Notes: a model not told the origin generated them from the letters alone. A stretch of 64,000 nucleotides of DNA from Geodermatophilus pulveris (GCF_900188375.1 NZ_FZOO01000001.1:248001-312000); one strand, 5' to 3'; counted from the stretch's first letter, positions 41,913-51,690 are shown. Translations and numbers: made by a program.

Positions 41913-43643
41913 ATGCGCCCCGACCCGAACGCCCCCGCCCCCCGCCCGCTGCGCGCGCTGGCCGGTGCCGCCACCGTGCTCGCCCTGTCCCTCGGGCTGC
42001 CGGCGACGGCCGCCCGGGCCGGGGACGCCGCGCTCCCAGCCGCGCCGGACACCGTCGTCGGCGAGGTCGTGCAGGCGTGGCCGGAGGCCGGCCGCGCCGC
42101 CCCGGCGGCCGGGGAGGAGCACGCCGAACAGCCGCTGACCTGGGTGCAGAGCACGTCGGGCGAGGCCGTCCGCGTGCCCACCGACGCGGTCGCGGGCCTC
42201 CCGGTCGGCTCCACCGTCGAGGTCACGGTGGGCGACCCGGTCGCCGACGACGCCGGCGACGAGGGCCTGGAGCCCGCCCGCGACGTGCTGGCCAGCACGC
42301 TGCTCCGGGAGGCGCCGGCGGCCGGCGCCGTCCGGGCCGCCGGGCTCACCAACGAGGTCACCGTGGCCATGGCCGTCCCGGCCGGCGGCACGGCGGACGG
42401 CGTGCCGCTGGACGCGGTGGTCGCCGCCGTCGACGGGCCGGTCGCGCAGTTCTGGGCCGAGGAGACCGGCGGTGCCGTCCGGCTGGGCGTGACCGCCGCC
42501 CACGACTGGGTGCGGACGACGGCCGGCTGTGCGGACCCGACCGCGCTGTGGGACGAGGTCGCCCGGCGCACCGGCTTCCAGCCGGGCCCCGGCCGCCACC
42601 TGGTGGTCTACGTGAGCAGCCTGCCGCGGGACCTCGCCGGCTGCTCCTACGCGCTGGCCCAGGTGGGCACCGGGATCGCGTCCGGCGGGCGGGTCTACGT
42701 CCGCGACGTGCTGCCCTCGCTGATCGCCCACGAGCTGGGCCACAACTTCGGGCTCGGGCACTCCTCGGCGCACCAGTGCGACGGCACGGTGGAGACCGGC
42801 ACCTGCCGCACCGCCCCCTACCGCGACTACTACGACGTCATGGGCGCCTCGTGGGGCTCCGTCGGGTCGCTCAGCGCCCCCCAGGCGGCCCAGCTGGGCG
42901 TGCTGCCCGCGGCCGCGCAGCTGCCCGTCGCGGCGGGCCGGCCGGCGACGTCGGTCACCCTCGCCCCGCTCTCGGCGCGCTCGGGCACCCGTGCGGTGCG
43001 GCTGACCGACGCGGCGGGCGGCACCTACTGGCTGGAGCTGCGCACGGCCGCCGGCCGGGACGCCTGGCTCGGCTCGGCCGGCAACCGCTTCGACCTCGAC
43101 GCCGGCGTGCTCCTGCGCCGCACCGGCGCGATGCCGGACACCGCGCTGCTGCTCGACGGCACCCCGTCGCCGGCCGCCCGGTGGGACGACGACCTGCAGT
43201 CCGCGCTCCCGGTCGGCGTGCCGGTGCCCGTCGGCGGCGGCTTCACCGTCACCGTGGACGCCGTGACGCCGGCCGCGGCGACGCTCACCGTCGCACCCGC
43301 CGCCGGTGCCGCCGTCCCGGTCGTCCCGCTGCCCGGGGACGCCCCCGTGCCGCAGGTGCTCCCCGCCGCCCCGGCGACGGGCGCCCCCACCCCGGTGGCC
43401 GCGGCGGCGCCGGCCGCGCCGGCCGCGGGGACCGTCGCCGCGGCACCGCAGCCCGCCGCCCCGGCGGCGCCCGCGCCGGCGGCCACCGGCGACGTGCAGG
43501 TGACCCGTCCGGCGCCGGCCGCCGTCAGCACCGTGCCGGACGCCGGCGTCCCGCCCGCCGCGGTGGCCGGGGGACTGGGCGGGCTGCTGGTGCTCACCGG
43601 CTGGGCGGTCGCCCGCCGCCGCGGGGCCCGCGCCCGGGGCTGA
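41913..43643 (+). CDS. Secreted, membrane-anchored zinc metalloprotease (metzincin)
   Basis: 576 residues. N-terminal signal peptide (hydrophobic LAGAATVLALSLGLPATAARA), a pro-like region, then a metzincin catalytic domain with HELGHNFGLGH (HExxHxxGxxH, about 273-283) and a Met-turn DVMGAS near 308, as in gametolysin-like M11 or reprolysin-like enzymes. The C-terminal 150 residues are Ala/Pro-rich and end in a hydrophobic segment GGLGGLLVLTGWAV plus RRRGARARG, a simple membrane anchor without LPXTG. ATG 41913 has AGGACAGGGGGG just upstream. Substrate unknown. Confidence 0.85.
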   Translation: MRPDPNAPAPRPLRALAGAATVLALSLGLPATAARAGDAALPAAPDTVVGEVVQAWPEAGRAAPAAGEEHAEQPLTWVQSTSGEAVRVPTDAVAGLPVGSTVEVTVGDPVADDAGDEGLEPARDVLASTLLREAPAAGAVRAAGLTNEVTVAMAVPAGGTADGVPLDAVVAAVDGPVAQFWAEETGGAVRLGVTAAHDWVRTTAGCADPTALWDEVARRTGFQPGPGRHLVVYVSSLPRDLAGCSYALAQVGTGIASGGRVYVRDVLPSLIAHELGHNFGLGHSSAHQCDGTVETGTCRTAPYRDYYDVMGASWGSVGSLSAPQAAQLGVLPAAAQLPVAAGRPATSVTLAPLSARSGTRAVRLTDAAGGTYWLELRTAAGRDAWLGSAGNRFDLDAGVLLRRTGAMPDTALLLDGTPSPAARWDDDLQSALPVGVPVPVGGGFTVTVDAVTPAAATLTVAPAAGAAVPVVPLPGDAPVPQVLPAAPATGAPTPVAAAAPAAPAAGTVAAAPQPAAPAAPAPAATGDVQVTRPAPAAVSTVPDAGVPPAAVAGGLGGLLVLTGWAVARRRGARARG

Positions 43644-45404
43644 CTAGTCGGCGATGGTGCAGAGGACGGCGCCGCTGCTCACCGTGGCCCCGACCTCCGC
43701 GGACAGGCCACTGACCGTGCCGGCCCTGTGCGCGGTGATCGACTGTTCCATCTTCATCGCCTCGAGGACGACGACCAGGTCGCCCTCGGCCACGGTGTCC
43801 CCGTCGGAGACGGCGACCTTGACGATCGTCCCCTGCATCGGGCTGGTCAGGGAGTCACCGGACGCCGCCGACCCGCCGTGCCCGCCACCGCGCCGGCGCG
43901 GCTTGGCGCCGCCGCCCGCGGCCACCGGGGCGCCCGCCCCGCCGGCAGCGAGCCCCGCGGGGAGCGACACCTCCAGCCGGCGTCCGCCGACCTCGACGAC
44001 GACCGTCTGCCGCTCCTCGGGCTCCTCGCCCCCGGCCGGGGCGGCGGTGTACGGCGGGACCTGGTTGTCCCACTCGGTCTCGATCCAACGGGTGTGCACC
44101 CGGAACGGCTCGCTGGTGAACGCCTCGTCGCGGACGACGGCCCGGTGGAACGGGACCACCGTCGGCATGCCCTCCACGACGAGCTCGTCGAGCGCCCGGC
44201 GGGCCCGCTGCAGCGCCTCGGTGCGCGTGGCCCCGGTGACGACCAGCTTGGCGAGCATCGAGTCGAAGGCGCCGGCGACCTCGCCGCCGGCCTCGACGCC
44301 GGAGTCCCAGCGCACGCCGGGGCCCTGGGGGATCTCCAGCCGGGTCACCGGGCCGGGGGCGGGCATGAAGCCGCGCCCGGCGTCCTCGGCGTTGATCCGG
44401 AACTCGATGCTGTGCCCGCGCGGGGCCGGGTCCTCCGTCACCTCCAGCGGCAGGCCCTCGGCGATCCGGAACTGCTGGCGCACCAGGTCCAGGCCGGAGG
44501 TCTCCTCGCTGACCGGGTGCTCCACCTGCAGCCGGGTGTTGACCTCCAGGAAGGAGATCGAGCCGTCCGCCCCGACGAGGTACTCCACGGTGCCGGCGCC
44601 GGAGTAGCCGGCCTCGGCGCAGATGGCCTTGGCCGAGGAGTGGATGCGCTCGCGCTGCTCGTCGGTGAGGAAGGGCGCCGGGGCCTCCTCGACCAGCTTC
44701 TGGTTGCGCCGCTGCAGCGAGCAGTCGCGGGTGCCGACGACGACCACGGTGCCGTGCGTGTCGGCGAGCACCTGCGCCTCGACGTGCCGCGGCTCGTCCA
44801 GGAACCGCTCGACGAAGCACTCGCCGCGGCCGAAGGCGGCCACGGCCTCGCGGACGGCGGAGTCGAACAGCTCCGGGATCTCCTCCAGGGTGCGGGCCAC
44901 CTTCAGGCCGCGGCCACCCCCGCCGAACGCCGCCTTGATGGCCACCGGCAGGCCGTGCTGTTCGGCGAAGGCGACCACCTCGTCGGCGCCGCCGACCGGG
45001 TCGGTGGTGCCGGGCACCAGCGGCGCCCCGACCCGCGTGGCGATGTGCCGCGCCTGCACCTTGTCGCCGAGGGCGACGATCGCCTCGGGGGAGGGGCCGA
45101 TCCAGGTCAGCCCGGCGTCGATGACCGCCCGGGCGAAGTCGGCGTTCTCCGACAGGAAGCCGTAGCCGGGGTGCACCGCGTCGGCGCCGGCCTGGCGCGC
45201 GGCGGCGAGCACCTTGTCGATCACCAGGTAGGAGTCGCCCGGCGTCGTCCCCCCGAGGGCGTACGCCTCGTCGGCCGCGCGGACGTGCAGCGCGTCGCGG
45301 TCGGGCTCGGCGTAGACCGCCACGCTGGTCAACCCGGCGTCCCTGCACGCACGGGCGACCCGGACCGCGATCTCCCCGCGGTTGGCGATCAGGACCTTCT
45401 GCAC
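43644..45404 (-). CDS. accA3: Acyl-CoA carboxylase alpha subunit (biotin carboxylase + BCCP)
   Basis: Carboxylates its own biotin for transfer by AccD subunits to acetyl- or propionyl-CoA. 586 residues: biotin carboxylase N-domain [20 protein letters not shown]-grasp with [13 protein letters not shown] and [15 protein letters not shown], then a C-terminal biotinyl domain with VLEAMKMEQ near residue 548. GTG 45404 has GAGGGAG about 7 nt upstream. The stop abuts that of the convergent protease gene. AccD5, the epsilon subunit and BirA lie 3-6 kb away. Confidence 0.94.
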   Translation of the reverse strand: MQKVLIANRGEIAVRVARACRDAGLTSVAVYAEPDRDALHVRAADEAYALGGTTPGDSYLVIDKVLAAARQAGADAVHPGYGFLSENADFARAVIDAGLTWIGPSPEAIVALGDKVQARHIATRVGAPLVPGTTDPVGGADEVVAFAEQHGLPVAIKAAFGGGGRGLKVARTLEEIPELFDSAVREAVAAFGRGECFVERFLDEPRHVEAQVLADTHGTVVVVGTRDCSLQRRNQKLVEEAPAPFLTDEQRERIHSSAKAICAEAGYSGAGTVEYLVGADGSISFLEVNTRLQVEHPVSEETSGLDLVRQQFRIAEGLPLEVTEDPAPRGHSIEFRINAEDAGRGFMPAPGPVTRLEIPQGPGVRWDSGVEAGGEVAGAFDSMLAKLVVTGATRTEALQRARRALDELVVEGMPTVVPFHRAVVRDEAFTSEPFRVHTRWIETEWDNQVPPYTAAPAGGEEPEERQTVVVEVGGRRLEVSLPAGLAAGGAGAPVAAGGGAKPRRRGGGHGGSAASGDSLTSPMQGTIVKVAVSDGDTVAEGDLVVVLEAMKMEQSITAHRAGTVSGLSAEVGATVSSGAVLCTIAD

Positions 45405-45434
45405 CGGTGTTCTCCCTCGGGTAGGCCGCACGCG

Positions 45435-45440
45435 AGCCTA
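45435..45440 (-). promoter_or_regulatory. -10 box TAGGCT of the accA3 promoter
   Basis: TAGGCT on the minus strand (45440 to 45435), about 30 nt before GTG 45404, leaves a short leader containing the GAGGGAG ribosome-binding site. Confidence 0.5.
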
Positions 45441-45496
45441 GCCAGTGCGGCCGCGCCCGATCGGGGCAGGTCGAGGCGGACGACGCCGGGGCGCGC

Positions 45497-45970
45497 TCAC
45501 CCGCCGCAGTCCACCTCGAGGTGCACCGAGCCGATCGTCTGCCCGGCCTGCTCCAGGCCGGCGGCGAGGCCGAGGTGGTCGCCCACGACCTCGTACCGGC
45601 CGGTGGTCAGGTCGGCGGTCGCGGACAGGCCGAGGTCGTCCAGCACGAGCCGGGCGCCGTCGGGTCCGACGTCGAGCCGGATGCGGGCGGTGTCGGCCGA
45701 GCCGTCCAGCCGGGTGGTGTCCCCGGTGTGCGAGCACTCGCCGTCGAAGGGGGCCCGCACCTCCCCGACCCCGGTGTAGGAGACGACCGCTGTCCCCGTG
45801 GCCGGGCCGGCCGGCAGTGCGGTCAGTTCCCGCGCCTCCGCGCTGCCGGCCGGTGCAGGCCGTGCCGCGGAGCCGCCGGACGGCGCGGCACCGGCCCCGC
45901 CACCGGCGCCGGTGCAGCCGGCCGCGCCGAGCAGGACGGTGGCCGCGACGAGGACCCGCACCGACCTCAC
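45497..45970 (-). CDS. Small putative lipoprotein
   Basis: Not recognised. 157 residues with a basic start, hydrophobic VLVAATVLLGAAGC (lipobox LGAAGC), a Gly/Ala/Pro linker, and a compact C-terminal domain with only two Cys (DGECSHT, LEVDCGG), likely disulfide-bonded outside the cell. GTG 45970 overlaps the stop of the LGFP hydrolase gene by 4 bases, so the two exported proteins are co-expressed. Confidence 0.75.
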   Translation of the reverse strand: MRSVRVLVAATVLLGAAGCTGAGGGAGAAPSGGSAARPAPAGSAEARELTALPAGPATGTAVVSYTGVGEVRAPFDGECSHTGDTTRLDGSADTARIRLDVGPDGARLVLDDLGLSATADLTTGRYEVVGDHLGLAAGLEQAGQTIGSVHLEVDCGG

Positions 45971-47610
45971 GGCGTCCCTCCCGCGGTCCGGGTCCCGCTG
46001 GTGACCACCCGGCCCGAGGACGTCTCGGTCAGGCTGCCGTGCTCGAAGTCCACGCGGGTGCCGCCGGCCACCGGGCGGGGGTCGCTGGTGGGGTAGCCCA
46101 GCCGGCCGCGTTCGGCGCCGGTGGCCTCCCAGGTGCGGCGGATCGCGCCGGTGACCCAGTGCGCGCCGGTGTCGGGTGACCAGTAGATGGCGCCGCCCTG
46201 GAAGCGGCTGCCGGCGCCGCCGCGCAGGGTGATCTCGTCGCTGGTGGGGTAGCCCAGCCGGCCGCGTTCGGCGCCGGTGGCCTCCCAGGTGCGGCGGATC
46301 GCGCCGGTGACCCAGTGCGCGCCGGTGTCGGGTGACCAGTAGATGGCGCCGCCCTGGAAGCGGCTGCCGGCGCCGCCGCGCAGGGTGATCTCGTCGCTGG
46401 TGGGGTAGCCGAGCCGGCCGCGTTCGGCGCCGGTGGCCTCCCAGGTGCGGCGGATCGCGCCGGTGACCCAGTGCGCGCCAGTGCCCGGCGACCAGTAGAT
46501 GGCGCCGCCCTGGAAGCGGCTGCCGGCGCCGCCGCGCAGGGTGATCTCGTCGCTGGTGGGGTAGCCGAGCCGGCCGCGTTCGGCGCCGGTGGCCTCCCAG
46601 GTGCGGCGGATCGCGCCGGTGACCCAGTGCGCGCCAGTGCCCGGCGACCAGTAGATGGCGCCGCCACGGAAGTGGCTGGTGGCGCCGCCGGGCAGTGCGA
46701 TCTCCTCGCCGACGGGCAGCCCCAGCCGGCTGGTGTGGCCGCCCATCCGGTACCACCGGGTGCCGATCGCGCCCTGGACCCGCGGCACCAGGCCGGCGGG
46801 GAACATCCGCTGGACGATCCGGGTCGAGGACGTCGTGGTGTGCGCCGAGCCGCGGGACCGCTCGTCCCGGGCCAGGACCACGACGACGTAGCGGGCGTCC
46901 TCGCCGACGAGGCCGGTGGTGTGCCGCCAGGTGTAGCCGTCGGCGAAGCAGCACATCCAGCCCTGCTTGATGCCGAGCACCCGCTCGTGGGGCAGGCCGT
47001 CGCGCAGGCCGAACCACTGGTGCACACCGTCGGTGCCGTGCACCGTGGCCCGGCGCAGCTGGTCGACGACGAGGTCGCGGTCGTGGGCGGGCAGCCCGCC
47101 GGCCCCGGACAGCATGCCGGCGTAGAACACCACCAGGTCGTGTGCGGTCACCTGGGTCAGCCCCCAGTAGCGGGGGTTGGCCGGGGGCCGGGTCTCGTGC
47201 AGGCCGTACCGGCGGATGACGTCGTGGACGATGCCGGAGCCGCCGAAGCGGCTCCACAGCCGGCTGGCCGCCGCGTCGTCCGAGGACCGGAGCATCCGCC
47301 CGAGGGCGTCCCGGTCGGCCTGGCCCAGTCCGATCTCGCCGAGGCTCGCGCGGCGCAGCACGCTGTCGGCGATGAACAGCTTCACCAGCGAGGCCGAGCC
47401 GAAGCGCTGGTGCGCCTTCGCCCCGTTGTCGGTGTAGCGGCCGGTGGCGCGGTCGAGGACGGCGATCCCGGCGGTCGTCCCGCGGGCCGCGGCCTCGGCG
47501 GCACCGGCGTCGACCAGCCCGCGGGTGGGGTCGGCACGTGCCACCCCGGCGCCCGAGCAGGTGATCGCGAGCGCCAGGACGACGGCGACGAGAGAGCGGA
47601 CCCAGCGCAT
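45967..47610 (-). CDS. Secreted class A beta-lactamase-fold serine hydrolase with LGFP repeats
   Basis: 547 residues. Signal peptide LVAVVLALAITCSGAGVARA; a beta-lactamase-like domain with SxxK (Ser74-Leu-Val-Lys77 in GSASLVKLF), a SxN-like SSDDAA and a KTG-like GIKQG; then five LGFP repeats of 52 residues (LGYPTSDEITLRGG...YWSP), which bind cell-wall components in related corynebacterial and mycobacterial proteins. Likely a cell-wall-associated hydrolase or penicillin-binding-like protein. ATG 47610 has GGAGG 10 nt upstream inside an inverted repeat. Followed by a 4-bp overlapping lipoprotein gene. Confidence 0.85.
   Translation of the reverse strand: MRWVRSLVAVVLALAITCSGAGVARADPTRGLVDAGAAEAAARGTTAGIAVLDRATGRYTDNGAKAHQRFGSASLVKLFIADSVLRRASLGEIGLGQADRDALGRMLRSSDDAAASRLWSRFGGSGIVHDVIRRYGLHETRPPANPRYWGLTQVTAHDLVVFYAGMLSGAGGLPAHDRDLVVDQLRRATVHGTDGVHQWFGLRDGLPHERVLGIKQGWMCCFADGYTWRHTTGLVGEDARYVVVVLARDERSRGSAHTTTSSTRIVQRMFPAGLVPRVQGAIGTRWYRMGGHTSRLGLPVGEEIALPGGATSHFRGGAIYWSPGTGAHWVTGAIRRTWEATGAERGRLGYPTSDEITLRGGAGSRFQGGAIYWSPGTGAHWVTGAIRRTWEATGAERGRLGYPTSDEITLRGGAGSRFQGGAIYWSPDTGAHWVTGAIRRTWEATGAERGRLGYPTSDEITLRGGAGSRFQGGAIYWSPDTGAHWVTGAIRRTWEATGAERGRLGYPTSDPRPVAGGTRVDFEHGSLTETSSGRVVTSGTRTAGGTP
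46093..46716 (-). repeat. Four near-identical 156-bp tandem repeats (LGFP-coding)
   Basis: Units start at 46093, 46249, 46405 and 46561, exactly 156 bp apart; a diverged fifth begins at 46717. Visible differences are few: CCC/CCG after the start and GTGTCGGGTGACC versus GTGCCCGGCGACC near the end. The first two plus-strand units share one variant and the next two the other. Confidence 0.9.
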
Positions 47611-47616
47611 CGACGT

Positions 47617-47635
47617 GCTCACCTCCGTGGTGAGC
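47617..47635 (-). promoter_or_regulatory. Inverted repeat enclosing the RBS of the LGFP hydrolase gene
   Basis: GCTCACC and GGTGAGC pair perfectly across 5 bases. On the mRNA the loop and the start of the right arm form GGAGG, the ribosome-binding site of ATG 47610. The site would be partly masked when the hairpin forms; a protein operator is the alternative. Confidence 0.5.
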
Positions 47636-47699
47636 GCACCGTCGCACGCCGGCCGGGACGGGGCCGACGACGGCTGTGGTGTCTGTGTCCCCGGGGGCC

Positions 47700-48308
47700 T
47701 CAGCGACGCCAGAGGTCGGTGATCGCCAGGCCGCGCCTGGCCAGCTGCGTGCGCAGCGTGGCCAGCGACAGCCCGACCACGGCCGCGGGGTCGCCGTCCA
47801 CCCGGCGGACGAAGGGCGCGCCCAGCCCGTCGAGGGTGAACGCGCCCGCCACGGCGAGCGGCTCCCCGGTGGCCAGGTAGGACTCGAGCTCCTGCGGCGC
47901 CGGGCTGGCGAAGTGCACGGTGGTGGAGACGACGGCGACGTCCCGGCTGACCACCTGACCGGCCTGGACGTCGAACAGCGCCTGCCCCGTGTGCAGCACG
48001 CCGCTGCGGCCGCCCATCCGGCGCCAGCGGTCCCGGGCGTCGTGCACGTCGGCCGGCTTGCCCAGCGGCTGCCCGCGGAACTCCAGCAGGGAGTCGGCCC
48101 CGACGACGAGCGCGTCGGTCTCCTCCTCCGCCACGGCGCGGGCCTTGGCGGCGGCCAGCAGGGCGACCTGCTCGGCGACCCGCGCGGCCCGCACCGTCGA
48201 CTCGTCCACCCGGCTCACCACGACCTCGGGTGCCAGCCCGGCCTGGCGCATCAGCGCGAGGCGGGCGGGGGACGCCGAGGCCAGCACCAGCCTGCGGTCC
48301 ACGCTCAT
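47700..48308 (-). CDS. maf: Maf-like nucleoside triphosphate pyrophosphatase
   Basis: Hydrolyses non-canonical or modified nucleoside triphosphates; 202 residues. N-terminal LVLASASPARLALMRQAG, DESTV, KARAVAEE, GADSLLEFRGQPLGKP, VHTG-like VLHTGQALF and the C-terminal GDPAAVVGLSL are all family positions. ATG 48308 overlaps the stop of the carboxylase epsilon gene by 4 bases, giving accD-epsilon-maf as one unit, a linkage common in actinobacteria. Confidence 0.93.
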   Translation of the reverse strand: MSVDRRLVLASASPARLALMRQAGLAPEVVVSRVDESTVRAARVAEQVALLAAAKARAVAEEETDALVVGADSLLEFRGQPLGKPADVHDARDRWRRMGGRSGVLHTGQALFDVQAGQVVSRDVAVVSTTVHFASPAPQELESYLATGEPLAVAGAFTLDGLGAPFVRRVDGDPAAVVGLSLATLRTQLARRGLAITDLWRR

Positions 48309-48580
48309 GCGGTCCTCCCCGAGGCGCGCCAGCCGCCGGGCCCCACCTGCAGTGGTCGGCGGTGGGTGTCCGCGGGCGACGCCCAGGCACCGACGGGGGC
48401 CGGCCGGCGCCGCGGGCGCCGCCGCTGCGCGAGCGCGGCGACGACGACGGTGAGTGCGGCGAGCTCCTCCGCGGTCGGCTCGCCCCGGACGACCCGCAGC
48501 CGAAGGACCCCCTGCCCCCCACCACCCGCAGGCTCGCGGCGGGACCCTGCAGGGGGCCGCTCCAGGCCGTCACCTCTCAC
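48305..48580 (-). CDS. Acyl-CoA carboxylase epsilon subunit
   Basis: Small accessory subunit that stabilises the AccA3-AccD complex in actinobacteria. 91 residues; the diagnostic core is [23 protein letters not shown], here given in outline, followed by a basic [10 protein letters not shown] stretch and Trp-containing tail. GTG 48580 overlaps the accD stop by 4 bases and its own stop overlaps maf. Confidence 0.9.
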   Translation of the reverse strand: MRGDGLERPPAGSRREPAGGGGQGVLRLRVVRGEPTAEELAALTVVVAALAQRRRPRRRPAPVGAWASPADTHRRPLQVGPGGWRASGRTA

Positions 48581-50202
48581 AGCGGGATGTTCCCGTGCTT
48601 CTTCGGGGGCAGCGTCTGGCGCTTGTTGGCGAGCAGCCGCAGGCCCTTGGTGACCTCGATGCGGGTCAGCGACGGGCGGATCACCTGGTCGACGTACCCG
48701 CGGTCGGCGGCGACGTAGGGCGACAGCAGCGCGTCCTCGTACTCGGTGATCAGCTCGGCGCGGCGGGCGTCGGGGTCCCCGGCCTCGGCCAGCTCCCGCC
48801 GGTAGAGGATGTTCACCGCGCCCTGGGCGCCCATGACGGCGATCTGCGCCGTCGGCCAGGCCAGGTTGAGGTCGGCGCCGAGGTGCTTGGAGCCCATGAC
48901 GTCGTAGGCGCCGCCGTAGGCCTTGCGGGTGATCACGGTGATCTTCGGGACGGTGGCCTCGGCGTAGGCGTAGATCAGCTTCGCGCCGCGGCGGATGATC
49001 CCCTCCCACTCCTGGGAGGTGCCCGGCAGGAACCCGGGGACGTCGACGAAGGTCAGCACCGGGACGTTGAACGCGTCGCAGGTGCGCACGAAGCGCGCCG
49101 CCTTCTCGCTGGCGTCGATGTCCAGCGTGCCGGCGAACTGGGTCGGCTGGTTGGCCACGACGCCGACCGGCCGGCCCTCGACCCGGCCGAAGCCGACGAC
49201 GATGTTCGGGGCGAACAGCGGCTGCACCTCGAGGAAGTCGCCGTCGTCGAGCACGTGCTCGATGACGGTGTGCATGTCGTAGGGCGTGTTGGCGGAGTCC
49301 GGGACGAACGTGTCCAGCTCGCGGTCGGTGTCGGTGACGCCGTCCGCCGTGGTGTCGACCGGGGGCACCTCGACGACCGGCAGCGGGTCGAGGTTGTTGC
49401 TCGGCAGGTGGGACAGCAGCGCCTTGACGTAGTCCAGGGCGTCGTCCTCGTCCTCGGCCAGGTAGTGCGCCACCCCGGAGCGGGTGTTGTGCGTGCGGGC
49501 GCCGCCGAGGTCCTCGAGGGTGACGTCCTCGCCGGTGACGGTCTTCACCACGTCCGGGCCGGTGATGAACATCTGGCTGGTGCCGTCGACCATCACGACG
49601 AAGTCGGTGAGCGCGGGGGAGTAGACGTGCCCGCCGGCGGCGGCGCCCATCACCAGCGAGATCTGCGGGACGACGCCGGAGGCGTGCACGTTGCGCCGGA
49701 AGATCTCCGCGTACAGGCCGAGGGAGACCACGCCCTCCTGGATGCGCGCCCCGCCGCCCTCGTTGATGCCGACGACCGGGCAGCCGGTCCGCATCGCGAG
49801 GTCCAGCACCTTGACGATCTTCTCGCCGTAGACCTCGCCGAGGCTGCCGCCGAAGACGGTGACGTCCTGGGAGAACACGCACACCGGGCGGCCGTCGACG
49901 GTGCCGTAGCCGGTGACGACGCCGTCGCCGAGGGGACGGCGGGCCTCCATGCCGAAGCTGGTGGAGCGGTGGCGGGCGAACTCGTCGAGCTCGGTGAACG
50001 ACCCCGGGTCCAGCAGCGTCTCGATCCGCTCCCGGGCGGTCATCTTGCCCGCGGCGTGCTGCTTGTCCACGGCCCGCTCGGAGCCGGCGTGGGCGGCCTC
50101 CTCGATGCGGCGCTCGAGGTCGGCCAGCTTGCCCGCCGTCGTGTGGATGTCGATGCCGCCGGGGACGTCGTCCCCGGCGCCTGCCCGTTCAGCCGCCGTC
50201 AC
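48577..50202 (-). CDS. accD5: Acyl-CoA (propionyl-CoA) carboxylase beta subunit
   Basis: Carboxyltransferase subunit that moves CO2 from biotin to acyl-CoA, 541 residues, AccD5/PccB pattern. [32 protein letters not shown] (oxyanion loop), [55 protein letters not shown] and C-terminal [17 protein letters not shown] 50202 diverges from birA with only 20 bases between the two start codons. Methylmalonyl-CoA made here would feed mutAB. Confidence 0.94.
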   Translation of the reverse strand: MTAAERAGAGDDVPGGIDIHTTAGKLADLERRIEEAAHAGSERAVDKQHAAGKMTARERIETLLDPGSFTELDEFARHRSTSFGMEARRPLGDGVVTGYGTVDGRPVCVFSQDVTVFGGSLGEVYGEKIVKVLDLAMRTGCPVVGINEGGGARIQEGVVSLGLYAEIFRRNVHASGVVPQISLVMGAAAGGHVYSPALTDFVVMVDGTSQMFITGPDVVKTVTGEDVTLEDLGGARTHNTRSGVAHYLAEDEDDALDYVKALLSHLPSNNLDPLPVVEVPPVDTTADGVTDTDRELDTFVPDSANTPYDMHTVIEHVLDDGDFLEVQPLFAPNIVVGFGRVEGRPVGVVANQPTQFAGTLDIDASEKAARFVRTCDAFNVPVLTFVDVPGFLPGTSQEWEGIIRRGAKLIYAYAEATVPKITVITRKAYGGAYDVMGSKHLGADLNLAWPTAQIAVMGAQGAVNILYRRELAEAGDPDARRAELITEYEDALLSPYVAADRGYVDQVIRPSLTRIEVTKGLRLLANKRQTLPPKKHGNIPL

Positions 50203-50210
50203 AGGTTCCG

Positions 50211-50217
50211 TAGCGTA
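50211..50217. promoter_or_regulatory. Overlapping divergent -10 boxes for birA and accD5
   Basis: Plus-strand TAGCGT (50211-50216) lies 6 nt before birA GTG 50223. Minus-strand TACGCT (50217 to 50212) lies 9 nt before accD5 GTG 50202. Five base pairs are shared, so polymerase cannot occupy both at once. Confidence 0.6.
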
Positions 50218-50222
50218 GGGGA

Positions 50223-51062
50223 GTGGCCGAAGCCTCGTCGTCCGCCTCCTCCGACCCCTCCCGGGCCCCGCTCGACGCGACGGCGCTGGGCGCCGCGCTG
50301 ACCTCCGGCAGCGACCTGTGGCGGTCGCTGGAGGTGGTGCCCGAGATCGGCTCCACCAACGCCGCGCTGCTCGACGCGGCGGCCGGCGGCGCCCCGGAGG
50401 GCACCGTGCTGGTGGCCGAGCACCAGGTCACCGGCCGGGGGCGGCTGGACCGCACCTGGACCTCCCCGCCGGGTGCGGGGCTCACCGTGTCGGTCCTGCT
50501 GCGCCCCGACGTCCCCGCCGCCCGCCGCGGCTGGCTGCCGCTGCTGACCGGCGTCGCGCTGGCCGAGGCCGTCGGGGAGGTGCCCGGCGTGCGCGCCTCG
50601 CTCAAGTGGCCCAACGACCTGCTCGCCGCGGACGGCGCCAAGCTGGCCGGCGTCCTCGCCGAGGTGGGCGGCGGCGCGGTGGTGGTCGGCGTGGGCCTCA
50701 ACGTCTCCACCCGCCCCGAGGAACTGCCGCCGACCGGCACGTCGCTGGCGCTGGCCGCGGGGGGTCCGGTCGACCGCCCGGCGGTGCTGCTGCGGTTCCT
50801 GCGCGGATTCGAGCGCCGCTACCGCGCGTGGACGGCGGCCCTCGGCGACCCGGTCGCCGCCGGCCTGGCGCGGGACTACCTGGCGTGGTGCTCGACGGTG
50901 GGCGCGCAGGTCGTCGTCACGCTGCCCGACGCGTCGACCCTCGAGGGAGCCGCGGAGGCCGTGGACTGGGACGGCCGGCTCGTCGTCCGGACGGCGGCCG
51001 GGGCCGTCGAGCTGGCCAGCGGGGACGTGCGACACGTCCGCACACCGGCGCGGGAGCCGTGA
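50223..51062 (+). CDS. birA: Biotin--[acetyl-CoA-carboxylase] ligase
   Basis: Attaches biotin to the BCCP domain of AccA3. The 279-residue protein has the catalytic domain ([17 protein letters not shown] near 71-79, KWPNDLL near 128, GVGLNVST) and the C-terminal SH3-like domain. It lacks the N-terminal helix-turn-helix of E. coli BirA, so it should not be a DNA-binding repressor. Leaderless start at GTG 50223. Confidence 0.94.
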   Translation: MAEASSSASSDPSRAPLDATALGAALTSGSDLWRSLEVVPEIGSTNAALLDAAAGGAPEGTVLVAEHQVTGRGRLDRTWTSPPGAGLTVSVLLRPDVPAARRGWLPLLTGVALAEAVGEVPGVRASLKWPNDLLAADGAKLAGVLAEVGGGAVVVGVGLNVSTRPEELPPTGTSLALAAGGPVDRPAVLLRFLRGFERRYRAWTAALGDPVAAGLARDYLAWCSTVGAQVVVTLPDASTLEGAAEAVDWDGRLVVRTAAGAVELASGDVRHVRTPAREP

Positions 51063-51093
51063 TCGGCCGGTCACCTGCCGTCATCCTGTCCGC

Positions 51094-51690
51094 GTGCCCT
51101 ACCCGGACAAGCTGCTCGCCGACGACGAAGAGGTCGTCCGGCACCTGCACCCGCACTGGTTGACCCTGGCCCGGCCGGTGCTGGTCCTGCTGCTCGTGGT
51201 CGGCGGCGGCTCCTACGCCGCTGCGATGGTGCCGGCCGGCCCCTCGCAGGGCACCGCCCGGGCGGTCGTCGCGGCCTGCGCGCTGGCCGTGCTGACCGCG
51301 TCCGTGCTGCGGCCGGTGCTGCGCTGGCGCACCACGCACCACGTGGTGACCACCCACCGCCTGCTGCTGCGCGAGGGGCTGCTCGCCCGCCGCGGCCGGG
51401 ACCTGGCGCTGTCCCGGATCGCCGACGTCTCCTTCCGGCAGACCCTGGGCCAGCGGCTGGTCGGCTCCGGCACGCTGACCATCGAGTCCCTCGGCGACGG
51501 CGGCACCGTCGTGCTCGAGCGGGTGCCCGACGCCGAGGGCGTCGCGCAGCTGCTCGTGGCGCTGGCCGACGAGGACGCCGACCGGCGGGCGGCTCCGGGC
51601 GTCCCCCGGCCGCGGGACGGCTGGGCGGACGACGACGGCTGGACCCCGGCCGGCTGGACGACCGGGCCGCAGCGCACCACCCGCCTCTGA
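51094..51690 (+). CDS. Bacterial PH-domain membrane protein
   Basis: 198 residues: a short soluble start (YPDKLLADDEEVVRHLHPHW), two hydrophobic segments (about 27-45 and 58-75), then a bPH2-type domain with VVTTHRLLLREGLLARRGRDLALSRIADV, given in outline, and an acidic/Trp-rich tail. Role unknown; such proteins are membrane-associated. GTG 51094 has CATCCT 6 nt upstream. The gene follows birA by 31 bases. Confidence 0.8.
   Translation: MPYPDKLLADDEEVVRHLHPHWLTLARPVLVLLLVVGGGSYAAAMVPAGPSQGTARAVVAACALAVLTASVLRPVLRWRTTHHVVTTHRLLLREGLLARRGRDLALSRIADVSFRQTLGQRLVGSGTLTIESLGDGGTVVLERVPDAEGVAQLLVALADEDADRRAAPGVPRPRDGWADDDGWTPAGWTTGPQRTTRL

Noticed and set aside
46093-46716. Regular direct repeats as a CRISPR array
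   Set aside because: The 156-bp units are contiguous, lack unique spacers, and translate in frame into LGFP repeats of a secreted protein.
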